Of a stretch of 64,000 bases of DNA, positions 14,216-26,606 are shown piece after piece (the first letter of the stretch is position 1; every line of letters begins with the position of its first letter). The notes beneath the pieces are model-generated. The model was not told the DNA's origin, made no database searches, and was given only the letters and a program-made list of their open reading frames with translations. The stretch comes from Cavia porcellus (taxonomy: Eukaryota; Chordata; Mammalia; Rodentia; Caviidae): contig NW_026947484.1 of assembly GCF_034190915.1 (NCBI RefSeq), positions 74,913,482-74,977,481 on the forward strand. The letters are read 5' to 3'. Made by a program: the position numbers and the translations under genes.

Positions 14216-14477
14216 ATGGCTTCAGTTCTTTCCAGTCAAACATGGTCTGAAATATTACTATAGTGCAACAAGGAATGAGACATTGAGAGGGAGGACAGGA
14301 GAGAAAGAACATTTACATAAATTTTATTACAGTATGTTGTTAAAATTGCTATCATATTATGTCTGTTTCTGTGCCTGACTTACAAATTAAACTTTGTTAT
14401 TTATCATAACTTTATCAAAGTGTGTATACATATAAAATACATGTATAGAGGGGGAAGAAGGGGAAGAGAGACTGCAG

Positions 14478-14530
14478 CATAGTATATATAGAGTTCAGAA
14501 TAGAGTTCATAGTATATATAGAGTTCATCA
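14478..14530. repeat. Short duplicated segment
   Basis: AGTATATATAGAGTTCA occurs twice, separated by a related partial copy. Confidence 0.7.
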
Positions 14531-14769
14531 GAGATTTTAGGCATCTGCTGGGGGGAGGTTGGTGATGTATCCTCCACACATAAGCGCCCCCCATACTCTA
14601 GCCAACATATACATGGCCTGCATAATCACTTTCATTTATTTGGTTTACTTCTCCATGAAAGATAATTTTCTGTGCCTATGTGGCATCGATTTGTACAAAA
14701 TTCTGAGTCCTAGGAAGGTAAATTAATACATTGGATCCTATTGTTTTCCATTGTTTGGCATGTTGTTAT

Positions 14770-14975
14770 TTATGAGTGATTACTCATAATCACTGCTTTA
14801 CATGAATTTGCTTATTTTGTTTTCCCAGCAATACTTTGAGGTAAGACTTACTACCATGTTCCTTTTAGAGATGAGGAAACTGAGGCTTAGAAAGTCTAAA
14901 TAAATGGCCACATATCAAATAGCTAATTCTGGGTCTCCAGCTGAAGCACCCTTCTGTTAACCACTCCAAAACCCT
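14770..14975 (-). mobile_element. MIR SINE
   Basis: GATGAGGAAACTGAGGCTTAG (near 14870) followed by a tRNA-derived end is the reverse complement of the MIR core. Confidence 0.75.
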
Positions 14976-16617
14976 AGGGGCTCAGGAGAGACCTGAGTGC
15001 AACAGAATCAGATTCCAGCAGCAGGGTAGACAGTGCCCATGGACAGTAACCAGAATCAGATGGAAGAATTGGTCCAAATACCCTCCTTTAGAGGCTCATA
15101 ATAATTGAGTAAGAAGAAGGAAGTACATTACCAAGTGCTGTGCTTTGTCACAGCTGAAGGACCCTGAGGATGCTTAGACATAGATTCTTTTTGTGGGTTG
15201 AGTGAGTGTAGAAGTTATCATGGTGATTATCGGAACTTTACCGAAACACTGATTTTCCTTGCCTCTTTTCATCCTGTGTGAAAAAGACTGTTCATTATTT
15301 TGATTCTAATATTTTAGATTTGGTATATATCCTCCTAATTTGCAAATCTATAGCATTCTTAGCCCTTTATAAATGAGTCATGCTGGCTTCTCATTTGGTT
15401 AGATTTTAGTGTCTCTTCTGCATCTGTTGTTGACCTAGAAATTCCATAGGCAGCTCCATTTTTAGGCTGATGAGACGCAGTGATCCCTGAAGTGATCTGC
15501 AGTCTCCTACAGGTAACCTTCTTCAAGCTTGAAATGATTCCATTTATTACCACGAACCCTGCCCTTGAGAACATTTTAGTTGATGTTTGCTAGTTTTCTT
15601 CCATGCTCTGCCTTTGTGCATTGGAGATAAGTCTGTCTCCTAAAATCTTCCTTATCTCTCTTAAGTTAAGGCTTTGATCATCAAATTATGTATCCCATGG
15701 GTGTTTCTCATTGACACGAAAAGAATAAAGCAACCTGTCACAGTTAATTTTACAGTGTAATTGAAGGGCTAAACCAACCGTTGAGGGTGAGTGTCATTCT
15801 GTCTCTGAGGAATAGATACAGAGTACAGATTTATGCTTTTCAAAGAATGCTATGGGACCTTTGGCAAAGAGGAAGAAGCTACAGCTGTCCTTGGTCACAA
15901 ATTTGCCCTGAGCATCAGGATCCTGCTCCTACTGGAAGTTGTCTTCAGCTGAATTTGTGTAAACCCGGGTGGCTTTCCAGTCTTGGCACCTACATCCATC
16001 TTTTCTCTGGTTTTGTAGAACTGCCCGAGACTTCAGACTCTAATGTGTGAAGTGAACAAAGAAGCAAATGCCACAGCTTGTTTTCTGCTGACCAGAGGAG
16101 ACCTGGTTGCGTTTCAGGTCCTGTTTCATTTGAATTGATGCAGTATTTTCTGCTTGATGTAAAGGGAAGAAGCACATTCACAGATTTCCTCGCTATGTTT
16201 GCGTATTGCTGTGCCATGAAAGACTCCATTCTCTTCATGTGAATCGAGTTTTCTGTTCATGACTCCAGTAGCAGTTCATACTGAACTGTAAATGTAAAAG
16301 TGGTTTGGTTTGTGATTTTTTTCACTTTGTTTTGGCCACCAAACTGTATCCTCATTTTGAGTTAAGCTTGGGCTGTGAGTGTTTTCTGTGCATCTTGATT
16401 CTGTAGTAAGAACACCTGCAGAAAGATCAGCTTTCTTCAAAATTCATCACAGATGTGAAGGGGTGATTGTGAGAAGAATAAAAAGCTAAGGCAGCAGAGC
16501 AACTTCCCACGAGTCCAATATCCCACATGTGTCCCGAGAAAACAACCCCATAATTTAAGTATTCAATCTCAGTGAGCCTCTGCAGAATAGATTTATTCCA
16601 ATCTTGGCATCTTAAAT
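14976..16617. other. Noncoding DNA without recognised elements
   Basis: I found no coding exon and no assignable repeat. The ORF at 15781-16050 shows no family resemblance. Confidence 0.4.
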
Positions 16618-17005
16618 TTTACTGAGACAAAATATCTGACACCCAAAGTTAAAGGGAAAAGGTTTACTTAGCTCACAGTTAGTAGAGATTTCTATTCATA
16701 ATTTTCTGGCTCCAAACTGGGGTGAGTTGGCGGAGAGGCATTGCAGAGGAGAAACAGTTTATGGCAGGCAGAAGACAGCAAAGCAATCAAGCACACAGCC
16801 CGAGCAGCTTTTTTCTGCTCTGCCTAAACAGCTAGAGTTGGGGTGGTGCCAAAAGCACCGGTGGGCTGATTTAGTGATCACACCCTCTGAACCTCAGAGG
16901 CACACACTTTAGATTCAGCCACTTCTGGAAAAGCCCCGCCCATGGCTGCAGGAGGCTTTGGGGGGACATCCAGACACAAGCCATGACACCTGGAAAGCCA
17001 TTTTG
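16618..17005 (-). mobile_element. MaLR-type LTR
   Basis: The + strand text (ACTGAGACAAAATATCTGAC, GGTTTACTTAGCTCACAG, ending near CAGACACAAGCCATGACA) parallels the LTRs near 13.9 and 47.8 kb. Confidence 0.6.
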
Positions 17006-17158
17006 CTTGGAAGCATCTAGGTTTCTTCCAAGCATAGTGGATGACTTAACTACGTAGGTAAGCTTTAATAACAAACAGAGCATCATTTTCTAACATGCAG
17101 AAGGAACTGAGCTCTACTAGTGGTCTATGTCACTGAGGTTTTAAATGTTCCTAAGATT

Positions 17159-17227
17159 ACTTAAATAATTTGTAAGTGGTAGTATGGGATATCACACCCT
17201 TCATCACCACTTACGAATTATTTAAGT
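17159..17227. repeat. Inverted repeat, 22-bp arms
   Basis: ACTTAAATAATTTGTAAGTGGT at 17159-17180 pairs with 17206-17227 at 21 of 22 positions across a 25-base spacer. It would fold as a long hairpin if transcribed and could be the core of a palindromic DNA transposon. Confidence 0.8.
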
Positions 17228-18030
17228 GTGTGAACCGTGGCGGTAGGGTCTACCTAAAATATCACTTGTCTTTTTCGTAAGCATGTCTTCTGTATTATGG
17301 TAACATTTCCACTAACATATATTAACTGTATACCTAATGCCTGGAAAAATTATATCGTATAGTTATGCAGTCATCTGGAGTTTATATTTTTATACATTCT
17401 GTTTCTAGAAGAGCAACTCTCCCACTCAACTCTGGCATTTAAACTAAATGAGACCTGTCAGGGTGCCTCCTAGTAGATGAATGAGTTGAATCCCAACTTT
17501 TAAAGTAAAGTCTCTGCCCTGCAACAAAATAAGCAACACAAACAAGTCTCCTTTTTAACGACCAGTCCTGGCCCTGGAACCCTATATGGTGTGTCTGTTT
17601 TGAATTTAGAAGCAGCATTGATTTTAAATGTCTCTTTGGAGGCATTGATCATACAGTGCAAAGAAAAGAACAAACTGTTTTGTAATTTCATCTTCCCTGG
17701 CTTGGGGAAACTCCTCCACGGGGACGCTGGAGGACAGGCTGCTTCGAGCTGAACGCTCAACATAAATTGATTTTCACGCAGGACATCTTCACTTCGTGCA
17801 TAAGAATGAGCCAGTAGCTGCTCTCTCCTGCTCTGTGGCTCCTTGCTAAAACCGGGAGAGATCACCATGAATCCAGGAAGGCAGGGACATACCTAGGCTC
17901 ACCCCAAATATAATAAGCACTGACTTGTGAGGTCACTTGGGAAGCCAACACCAGTGCTAGCCTTTCACCTGTCCCTTAAAAACTTTCATGATGGTGTAAA
18001 ACTTTATAAGCAACCTCTTCCGTAAAAGTA
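17228..18030. other. Noncoding DNA
   Basis: I see no recognised element. The 122-codon - strand ORF at 17500-17868 has no family resemblance. Confidence 0.4.
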
Positions 18031-18238
18031 TCTCGCCTCGCCCTCGTACTGGGGATTCAACTCAGGGCCTCCACACTAGCTACATCCACACCTCCTTTTT
18101 TATTCCTTTTGTATTTTGAAAAAGAGCTTCACTAAGTCATTAAGTTGTCCAGGCTGGGTTTGAGCTTGTCAGCCTCCCGCCTCAGCCTCCCGAAATGCTG
18201 GGGTTACAGGAATGTGCTGCTTACTCTGCCTGGCTTCA
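18031..18238 (-). mobile_element. B1-dID type SINE
   Basis: An ID-like part (GTACTGGGGATTCAACTCAG) precedes a reversed B1 (CTCAGCCTCCCGAAATGCTG, then TTACAGGAATGTGCTGC). Confidence 0.75.
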
Positions 18239-20300
18239 CATCTTTTCTCCATCAGTTTCTCCTCTTCGGGAGCCCTCACCCCGCTTTTTCTGTTCTCCCT
18301 GAACTGCAGGACGCTTGGTTAAGCTCTCAGAGCGGTCCCATCGCAGGGTCTAAGCACAGCGACTTCTCTCGGCCTCCTGTTTTCTCTCCTTAACCACAAA
18401 AACCAGGCCCCGCGCAGAGCAGGGGTGAGAAAGTTAGGGCAGGAAGGGAAGCAGGGAAGAGAAAGCCCGCAGCTGTCTGCACCGCAGACGCGAAAGGCAG
18501 AGACCGCGTTCCCTGGTGCGCAGGTTGTGCACTAATAAAGATCTCACGGAACCTTCTCCCGGCCTTCTACACTGAACCCGGTAATTAGGAGTTCTGTTCC
18601 CGCAACCGAAAAGGTCATCCCGACTTCTTTTTTGTAACAGAATAGTTTAATAGTGGCAGGAAAAGGTAAACGAAAAATGATTTCGAAATAGTATAAAATA
18701 AGGAGGAAACGTGATCATGTTCTCACTGTAGTTTTATTTTATGTTCGTTTTAAATTGTGAAGCCCCACACGCTGGCGGGCGCCGCGGTGTGCAGCCGCGT
18801 GAGCCGGCAGCCAGGACCTCGGCCCCTGGAATCTGTCACCGAGGTCTGATCACCAGGCAGAGGCCCAAAAGGTGAACACTGAGTCGCTTTCTTCACATTT
18901 TTCTTGTCACAAAATGTGTGTCTAATGAGCATTATTTGAAGGCAACATTAATTCACTTGATAGGTAAGTAAGGTTGTAACATTACTCCTGATAGTTTGGA
19001 GACATTCATACATGTATTTCTTATTTTCCCACATGCTTGTACACATGTATATAACATATATCATTGCACATACAGTATGTATATATATGCAGTATATGTA
19101 TACACATCACTGCAGTCGACCTGCATATCTAACAAATGTAAATTATGTACCAGTGTTGGTGGACTGGCTAATGCTCCTCCTTGCCCCACCCTCAGGACCT
19201 TTGAACCTGCTGTTCCCTCTGCCTGAAATGCCTTTTCCCCAGATAACTATATTCTCTGTGTCCCATCTCCTCTTTCACCTTTGTTGGGTCTTCCACAGAG
19301 CTTTTCAGAACCCCCAGTGTACACTGTATCTGGTTATTTGCCCCTCAGTGTAAGAATGTGAAAATGAGCGTTTGTCTGTTTTGTTCATTTTATGACCCTG
19401 GTGTTTATCACAGTGTGATACAGATCATGGACATTGAGTGAATATTTGCAAGATGAACAGAAGGATGGATGATTAAAGGTCGCTGAGCCAACCCTCCGTC
19501 ACACACACGGATTCCTTTTGCATCATTTCCTAATTAAAGGGCACTTATAAAATAATAGGTATCAAACTCGGTAAACAAAGGAGGACCAAGGCCGTGCTGA
19601 GAAAAAGGAGAAATTTCCAAATAACATTTGGAAGAAAGGAGGTAGCAGAAATCAACCTGACCTCTGTTTATCTCCTGGGAAGACGCGTGGTGGGTAGATA
19701 CAGCCTCATTTCCCACAGGGTTTATTACTTTTATTCCAGAGTACTGAGAAATTATTTTTACCTGGTTATAAGTATAGTAAATGACATTTAAAAATAAGTA
19801 AACGGCTGACTAAAATCAAGCGACGGAGGACGATGCTGAGAGGGCGCCCCGCACCTCAGCTGACCGGTCCAGCCCTAAAGCGCTGTCCTTCGTCTAGTCT
19901 GGGCCTCATGAAGCAAGACGAGGTAAGCAGGGTGGGTATAATGCTGATGCCCCATTTTCATAGGTACAGACGAAGACCCAGAGACTGAGGCGTCCCAGGT
20001 TCTGCATTCGAGGCCACATCGGATCCGAAGCCTACAGAGTACGAGGGGAAACTCACCTCCAATTTTCACTGCAATCCCGGGAAGTTTTTAAAAGAATTTA
20101 GAACATTAGAGCTTTTCTGTCTTAACATGAGCCTCCTTGTTATGCCGACATCCACCTCAAAGAACTCCTTTTGTTAATTAAAAAGTTATTTTAGAGTCTT
20201 CTCTCGCTCTCCTTCCTCTCAGACATGGTGACTGATTTCAGTGGACTTGAAATCAAATTTTTGCAATGTGGATTTTTCACACTGCAGTTCCCCATTTTCA
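18239..20300. other. Noncoding DNA with a modest CpG-rich patch
   Basis: CpGs cluster mildly at 18400-18560 and 18770-18850. TG/AT-rich text lies at 19045-19110. No exon is recognised. Confidence 0.4.
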
Positions 20301-20314
20301 CCACAAGAGGGCAC
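20301..20314 (+). promoter_or_regulatory. CTCF-like motif, forward
   Basis: CCACAAGAGGGCAC fits the CTCF core pattern, just upstream of the CpG-rich block. Confidence 0.45.
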
Positions 20315-20429
20315 TTCCGGGCCATCCAGGGCAAAACCGGTTGAAGGGGTTCAGAGAAGCCGAACTCGGGAATCAAACTGTGTAACCCCATCGTGACTCC
20401 TGCAGGGTGGGAAGGGACGGTCCACCGGG

Positions 20430-20960
20430 TCACGGCGACAGGAAGAAAAGCAGCTTCGGGTGGGGGAACAACCTTAGGTGAAAGCGGACGGAACAGAAGA
20501 AGGGGGAACAGAAGCAGCCGCAGCCTCGCTGGCGCCCTCCCCCGCGCCCCAGCGCGCAGCGTTTGCGGGGTGACCAGGGTGCAGCCGCTCCCCGCAGCCC
20601 CGTCCGCCCGGGGCTGAGAATGCTCGGCGGGGGCGGAGAACCGCAGGGAGCCAGGCGGGGGTCAGCCGGGCTCTCCCCCCAGGGCGGCGCCGTGCTCTCT
20701 CTCCCGCTGTCACCTCTTCGTCCTTTTTCTTTTTCCGACCTCTGGTCCTCAACTTTCCCGGCTCCCTGGCGCGTCCCCGCGCCCTGCGCCCCCTGGCGGC
20801 CGCAGCAGGCACTGACTGCCCCGGGGCTGGGCGCGGCCCGGGCTGGGACTCTGGGCCTGGGGCTGCGTGGCTCCTGAGCTGCGCTCCGAGGGCTCGGGCC
20901 TGGCGCCCCCGCGCGGTCCCCAGCGGTCCCCACGGCGCGGGAGGTCGCTCACCTACAGCT
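20430..20960. promoter_or_regulatory. CpG island, possible internal promoter
   Basis: This stretch is dense in CpG and GC boxes (GGGGCGG near 20628), unlike the surrounding AT-rich DNA. It lies about 30 kb upstream of APBA1 exon 2. Candidate donors lie beside it: CAG/GTGACT at 21130/21131 (+ strand) and TAG/GTGAGC at 20953/20952 (- strand). It could be an alternative APBA1 promoter, an antisense promoter or an orphan island. ORFs on both strands here are GC artefacts. Confidence 0.65.
20786..20801 (-). promoter_or_regulatory. CTCF-like motif, reverse
   Basis: GCGCCCCCTGGCGGCC is a close reverse-strand match to the CTCF consensus, inside the CpG island. Confidence 0.6.
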
Positions 20961-21086
20961 GCATTGGTTGGGCTCAGCCTGCAAGGCCTGCGCTCCGCTC
21001 ATGTCACAGCTGCTCCCGTTGGGGTATGGGGGAGATGTTTCACTGATTAGCAGGCTGGAGACTAGGAAAAGCATTTCAGAAGAGCG

Positions 21087-21127
21087 TGCATCTGCTGCTG
21101 CTGCAACTGTTGCTGCTGCTGCTGCGG
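21087..21127. repeat. CTG/CAG trinucleotide repeat
   Basis: Two CTG runs are separated by CAACTGTTG. The repeat sits at the edge of the CpG island and next to a candidate donor. Confidence 0.85.
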
Positions 21128-21130
21128 CAG

Positions 21131-22334
21131 GTGACTCCAGACAGTGACTGAGCACGAGACTGTTTTACCTGAGAGTTCTAGAGACCAGGGACAGGCACCA
21201 CCCAGGACACTTTTCCCTCTGGAGGCTCTGAGGAAGGTCCCATGCCTTTCCTCCTTGGGCTCCTTGACATTCTGTTCCTGGAGGGTGCAGGACTGGGGTC
21301 CCTACTTCCGGCTGGCTGCCAGCTGAAAGGCCCCCTTCCGCTGCCTTCAAATAGACAATGGAGTCAAGCCCTCCTCCTGCTTCAGCTCCCACCCCCATGC
21401 CCCACCTCCCACCCCCGACCCCCAGATTTTTGGTTTCTTCACTCTGACACAGCTGGAAAAGATTCTCCACTTTAAAGGACCCCTGATTAGGTTGGGCCCA
21501 ACCAGATAATCCAGGATAATCTCCTTGCCTCAAGGTCCACCCCCTTAATCCCATCTCCAAAATCCCTTCGTGATGTAAGGAAGCATCTGCACGAGCCCCG
21601 AGAATTAGGGCACAGGCGTCTTTAGGGGCTGTGACTCCGCGGAGCACAGCGCAGAGCCCAGCTCTGTGCTTGGTGAGAACCCCACACAGTGCATCAGTTT
21701 GCAGCCAGACCGCTCTGTTACAAAAAGCACTTGCCTGGGAGGGGAAAGCTTGTGTCTTGTCCCAGCCCTGCCATCAGGAACCTGTGGAGCTTTAAGTTCT
21801 GGTTTGTTTGCATATTTGTTTATAGTATAAGTACTTCAATGCCTCGCTTTGAAGTATCTTAGAAATGGGAAATTAATAAAAATTGACTGACGCTTTCCCA
21901 CCCTTTAACGTTTATTCCTAAATGCTACATTGTATGCACTGTGAAAAACGTACAACGTTTCTTTCCTTTTGTCTACCTTATATGTGTAACATGGAAAGAT
22001 TGTAAGATTATTTTTCTCCAAGGCTCCCTGCCTCACGAATGAATGACTTGCTCAGCTGCTCTGATGAAGGCTGAGGCGGTGATACCCAGAGGGAGACCTC
22101 AGAGGCAGCACTGCCTGGCTTGGGAAGGGAGCCACGGCCCTGAGAGCCGCGAGGCAGGGCGGCCCGGGTTCTCTGCCTTCCTCCAAGCCTCCTGGTCTCC
22201 CCTGTAACTCAGAGGCAGCCAGAGCAGAGTCACTGGGTGGACAGTCTCTAGAGAATCAAAGTGTGGCACCAGCTGGAGCCTGACAGTTACTTCACAGTGT
22301 TAAAGTCAGTGGACTTTTAAACAAGGTTAACGCT
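21131..22334. other. Noncoding DNA
   Basis: I recognise no element. A 160-codon - strand ORF (21165-21647) is low-complexity and unrecognised. Confidence 0.4.
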
Positions 22335-22456
22335 CTACCCCAGCGTGCTTTGCTGGTCTACAATCCCAGCTCTGCCGAAGGCTGGAGAATCACAAAGTCC
22401 AGGCCAGCCTGGGCAACTTAGCAAGACCCCATCTGAAAAACAAAAAAAAAAAAAAA
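22335..22456 (+). mobile_element. B1 SINE
   Basis: CAATCCCAGCTCTGCCGAAGG and GGGCAACTTAGCAAGACCCC are followed by an A tail. Confidence 0.75.
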
Positions 22457-24095
22457 TCACTCTACTGATGTTGTAAACAATCTGGTCAGAAAGACTTCAT
22501 ATTTTCTAAATCTCAAGGGTTTGTATGAAAGGCAAAATGCTGACTTTTATGATGATGAAATAGAATCAAAGCCAAAAAGCACACATGATACCCCCAAATA
22601 CAAAAGAGACCCTCCTTTTTCAGGTTGCACTTCCATTGGAGGACTGAAGGACTAAAATGTGAACTTATAATAGTAAATTTATCATGTATGACTTCAAAGT
22701 TCAGCATACTTTCAGAACGGATACAGTGAAGAGAATAAAGAAAGTGTTCCCACCAACCAAAGCGGAGAGAGTCCTCCTATTGTCCTTTTCCTGTGACTCG
22801 GCGATTTCCACCTGGACTGTCCAGGACATTTACAGGCCCTGTGTTGAAGGTCATCCCTTGGCTAGTTTACATCAGTGGGTTTAAACATTCTGTTTCAAGT
22901 TGTCTTTCTTTTAGCATCCAAAACATTTCACAGGTGAGCCAAACAGCTTAGGATTCTAGAGACTGTAAAATCACCAGGAAGCCAAGTTTAGGGAGAACTT
23001 CCTACGTAGGCAGGGTAAACAGAGGATTGGACTCTGCCACCAGTGTATTTAGAATTCAAAGGGACCCATGGACTAAACATAATAATAGTAAGATCAAAAA
23101 GAGTCAGTGCTGTCTATTTGACAGCATCTTCTGTAAGTTAGCAGATTAAATCCATGCTAGCTAAATCCCCTTCAGTGTGGCACTCAGCTCTTGTGGTCAT
23201 CCTGTATCACTGGCTGTGGTTTGTGGCAGTTGCTATTATGCAAAGCGGTTCAGACCCCCTGTGTGAGGTGAGGCAAGGACTGAGAGTCCTGAGGGCCAGA
23301 ACTGTTCACCCCTGTTTTCAGGAAGCTTCGCAGAGTCTGTTTGTCCCTCCTTTTATGATCATGGAGCTGTCTGCAGACATATTACTGTGTGCGATTGTAC
23401 GCAAATACATAATAAAGTTAGAGAGCACCCATTCGAAATGACTGAGAATATTAAAAGGGCCTCTGTTATGTTCAGTGCATTCAGTAGCAAGCACTCAGCC
23501 AACCAAAGGTCTGTAGGCAAAGGCCCTTTGCCTTGTGCCGTTAGAATATTTAAATGTGGCTTGTAAAATGCATGGGGACTGCTGATGTGTGAGCAGATGC
23601 TTTCAAATTGATTTTTTAAAATTCCTTAAATGTATCCTAGATATTGAAAACATACTCTTTGCCACCCTTTGGGAGCTCTTTTCATACATGTTACAAAAGA
23701 AAGTTCCATTTCAACCTAAAAAGATCAGCAATAAAATACTAACGGTACAAACTGGTATCTCCATGCAGTTTCTTGATACAAGGACTTAGCAGTCCATAAA
23801 CCACATTTTATTTTATTTTTCTAGTGAACATGGATACTGCCTCTATGCCTTTTTATCCAAATGAATTTGAAAGGCCTGCAATTTACATTGTTTATACAAT
23901 GTAATATGATTGTAAATGTAATATGACAAGGTATATGATTTATACCTAAAGTAATGCACTTTTACTATGCATCTAAGTACCCCTTGAAGGGGAGTGGTAA
24001 GAACAAAGCGCAGAATAGCCCCCTAGGTTAAGTAGAGAAGATTCAGACATGGTAGGCACAGCCGAAACACATAGCTTTCATTATCAAGATCAGAT
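22457..24095. other. Noncoding DNA
   Basis: I see no convincing exon or assignable repeat. Confidence 0.4.
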
Positions 24096-24258
24096 TCTTG
24101 GAACAACTCAGACTCTGCAAGTTCAAATCCCTGCCCCCCCTTTTTACGTGCTTTGTGACTCTGCAAAAGTTATTTGACCTGATCTGTCCCTCAGTTTCCC
24201 TGCGTTCATTCTGAGGCAAATAACAAGTACCTGCCAGAGTTGTTCTAAGGGATGCAGT
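24096..24258 (+). mobile_element. MIR SINE
   Basis: TTTGTGACTCTGCAAAAG and CCTCAGTTTCCCTGCG follow the MIR core, diverged. Confidence 0.65.
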
Positions 24259-25035
24259 CCCTAGAACCCAGGAACCACCTCACCGCCTGTGGCCTGTGCG
24301 GCCAGCGTGTGAGCTTAGCTGTAAGTATAACCGGCCGCTCCAGCAGGCCAGCCTGAGAGCCAGCAGGGCACAAAGCCAAGTACCTTCTCAGGCCTTCGAG
24401 TCTCCATTTTCTAGCAGTTTGAAACTTCTTTGTTCTGCCCATGACTCAGGGGCACAATTCAGCCAGGCTGCAGACGAGCCGGGAGGGGAGCCCCAGCATA
24501 GTGGGGCTCATCAGAGCAGAGAGCCGAGGCCCACAGTCTTTGGTCCCTCCAATTCAAGTAGCAGCCACTACCTCTCCCAGGACTACTGCAGTCTGCTTTA
24601 ACTCCGTCGGGTAACATTCTTAGGCACGAAGGAACCCTAACTAAGAGGACAGGGAAAGGGGATTTTGGTCATGAGAGGCTGGCAGGTCCAGCAGAGTCCA
24701 CAGTGATGTTGACCACACTCAGCTCTGCAGCTGCCTGCCGGGGCCTGCTGAAGCCTCTGAGCCCTACCCTGCTGATTTCTTCTACAAGGAAAATAAGAAC
24801 CTCTCACCCGCCCGTGCCTTCCTCCGCAGGCATCCTCAGAAGGTTAATTACTATTTGTGCTTCATTTAGATTTGGTTCAGAGAGACACAACTACAAAATA
24901 TGAGGTCCAAACATACTGAGGTTCTGTAATTCAAGGGACATGATCTCTCAAGTACAGTGACCATGTCACCTCGCACCCAAATTTGGACCAGTTCGGGGAG
25001 TGAAGGTACAAAGCCTAATGAAAATGTCATAATTT

Positions 25036-25215
25036 TCCACCTGGCACAGTGATCCATACCTGTAATCCTAACGCTCCGAGGGGCCGAGGAAGGAGGGCTG
25101 AAACTTGGGCAACTTAGCAATTTAGCGAGACTCATTCTTAAAATAAAAAGTTAGAAGACCTTTGGATGTAAGTTCAGTGTGAAGGCCTCAGGTTTAATGC
25201 CCAGGATCTCAAAGA
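25036..25215 (+). mobile_element. B1-dID type SINE
   Basis: B1 text (GTGATCCATACCTGTAATCC, then GGGCAACTTAGCAA) is followed by a diverged ID-like tail (TTTGGATGTAAGTTCAGTG). This compound SINE occurs in several non-murid rodent families. Confidence 0.75.
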
Positions 25216-25217
25216 AA

Positions 25218-25567
25218 ATCATAGTTTTTCTTGAACATGGTTTGGCAGTTTCTTAACAAAACTAAATATACACTTATTGTACGTATGACCTATCAGTCAG
25301 GATCTGTGGTATTTACCCAAATGAATTGAAAATTGATATTCACTCAAAACCTCTGCAGGAATGTTACAGCACTTTCATTCATAATTGCCCAAACCTGGAA
25401 GCAGTCAAGGTAGGTGAATAGATAGATTGTGGCACATCCATACAATGAAATATTACTCTGCACTGAAAAGCAGTTATCGAAGCATTAAGAGACATAAAAG
25501 AACCTAAATGCATATTCCTAGTGAAAAAAGCCCATCTGAAAATGTTACATACTGTGTAATTCCAACT
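25218..25567 (+). mobile_element. L1 3' end, first segment
   Basis: The text follows a mammalian L1 3' UTR, for example the stretch around 25420-25465 with GGCACATCCATACAATGAAATATTACTC. It continues after the MER2 insertion at 25900 and again after the solo LTR at 26607. Confidence 0.75.
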
Positions 25568-25568
25568 A

Positions 25569-25899
25569 CGGATGTTCCCTGACTCAGGGAAAGGCCCTGT
25601 AAATCCATCATACACTGAAAATATTAAGTCAAAAATGCGTTAATACCTCTACCCTACAGAACGTTTTAGCTCAGCCTCACAGCACACTATAGAGGAGCCT
25701 CTGTTTCCTTTTGAGGTCTCGGGCTGACTGAGGGCTCCGGCCCATTGCCATGGCCCGGTATCTCAGGAGAGGGTCTGTTCTGCAATGGTGGCTGTGGATA
25801 GGATCAAAATGCAAACTTGGAAGTCCTGTGCCTTGCAGTGTTTCACACCACTGTGAATTCAAAACATTCTGCAAGTGGAATCATTGGCAAAGACTGTGT
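25569..25899. mobile_element. MER2 (Tigger-type DNA transposon) nested in L1
   Basis: The 331 bp resemble the MER2 consensus (about 345 bp) along their length, including AAATATTAAGTCAAAAATGC near 25617 and GGCTGACTGAGGGCTCCGGC near 25722. It sits at a TA in the L1 3' UTR, as expected for Tigger elements. Confidence 0.75.
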
Positions 25900-26122
25900 G
25901 TGACATTCTAGAAAAGCTAACGCTGCTGAGGCAGGAAAAAATCCCTGAGTGGCTGTCAGGGGTTAGGGGGATGGAGAGGTGAACAGGAAGGGCACGGGGA
26001 TATTCTGGGTGGTGAAACGACACCATTGACACCGGACACTGGCTGCACATACCGAGCATTGTCAAGACCTGCAGAATCTGCACCCAGTGCGAACTCCAGT
26101 GTGAGCGAAGGACTTCGACACT
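25900..26122 (+). mobile_element. L1 3' end, second segment
   Basis: This continues the L1 3' UTR (TGACATTCTAGAAAAGC, then the GGGTTAGGGGGATGGAGAGG stretch) up to the solo LTR target site. Confidence 0.7.
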
Positions 26123-26606
26123 TGTCGATGTCCGCTCCCGGCCGGCAGGAAGGACACACGACAAAGTCTGGTAGTGGACAACCCTTTTTTTTTTATTTTC
26201 CTTCTCCGTACAGCCTGTCCTGGGTTCTCCCAGCTGAAGCCTCCTCTGGTCCGCTCCCCGCGGCTCCTTTTGTGCTTCAGTCTGCCCCAAAGCCTCTACT
26301 GGTCCGCTCTCCGCGGCTCCTTTTGTGCTTTTACTTCTGGGCTTCTACCTGGCTTCTTCTTCCGCCCAGGGGTGGCACCGGTATATATACGGGTACAGTG
26401 TCCAATCATGTTAAAGTAAGCAAGGCAAGCTGATTGGCTAACATCATCAGTTGCCAGGCAGACTATATTGTTGAGCGGGTTGTTTATGCGGTAAGCAGGA
26501 AACTAACATATTCGATGGGAGGGGTAATCTACCCCAGGCTTTGCTCTTTACCACAGGCCGCACGTCCGCCGCGCAAGGCGAGCTATCACAGACGCGGCTC
26601 CCAACA
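26123..26606 (-). mobile_element. Solo LTR of the same IAP-like family
   Basis: This 484-bp sequence matches the proviral LTRs from end to end (TG...CA on the - strand) and has a perfect 6-bp target duplication GACACT (26117-26122 and 26607-26612). It has many base differences from the provirus and a 53-bp tandem duplication in the upstream part (26237-26289 and 26290-about 26335) that the provirus has once. No internal sequence is present, so it arose by recombination between two LTRs. It sits inside an older L1 3' end. Confidence 0.92.

Noticed and set aside
20430..20952. Long ORFs on both strands of the CpG island
   Set aside because: Pro/Arg/Ala/Gly-rich translations of CpG-rich DNA with no recognisable domain.
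26026..26433. 135-codon ORF in the solo LTR, and similar ORFs in the proviral LTRs
   Set aside because: They translate LTR sequence on the wrong strand.
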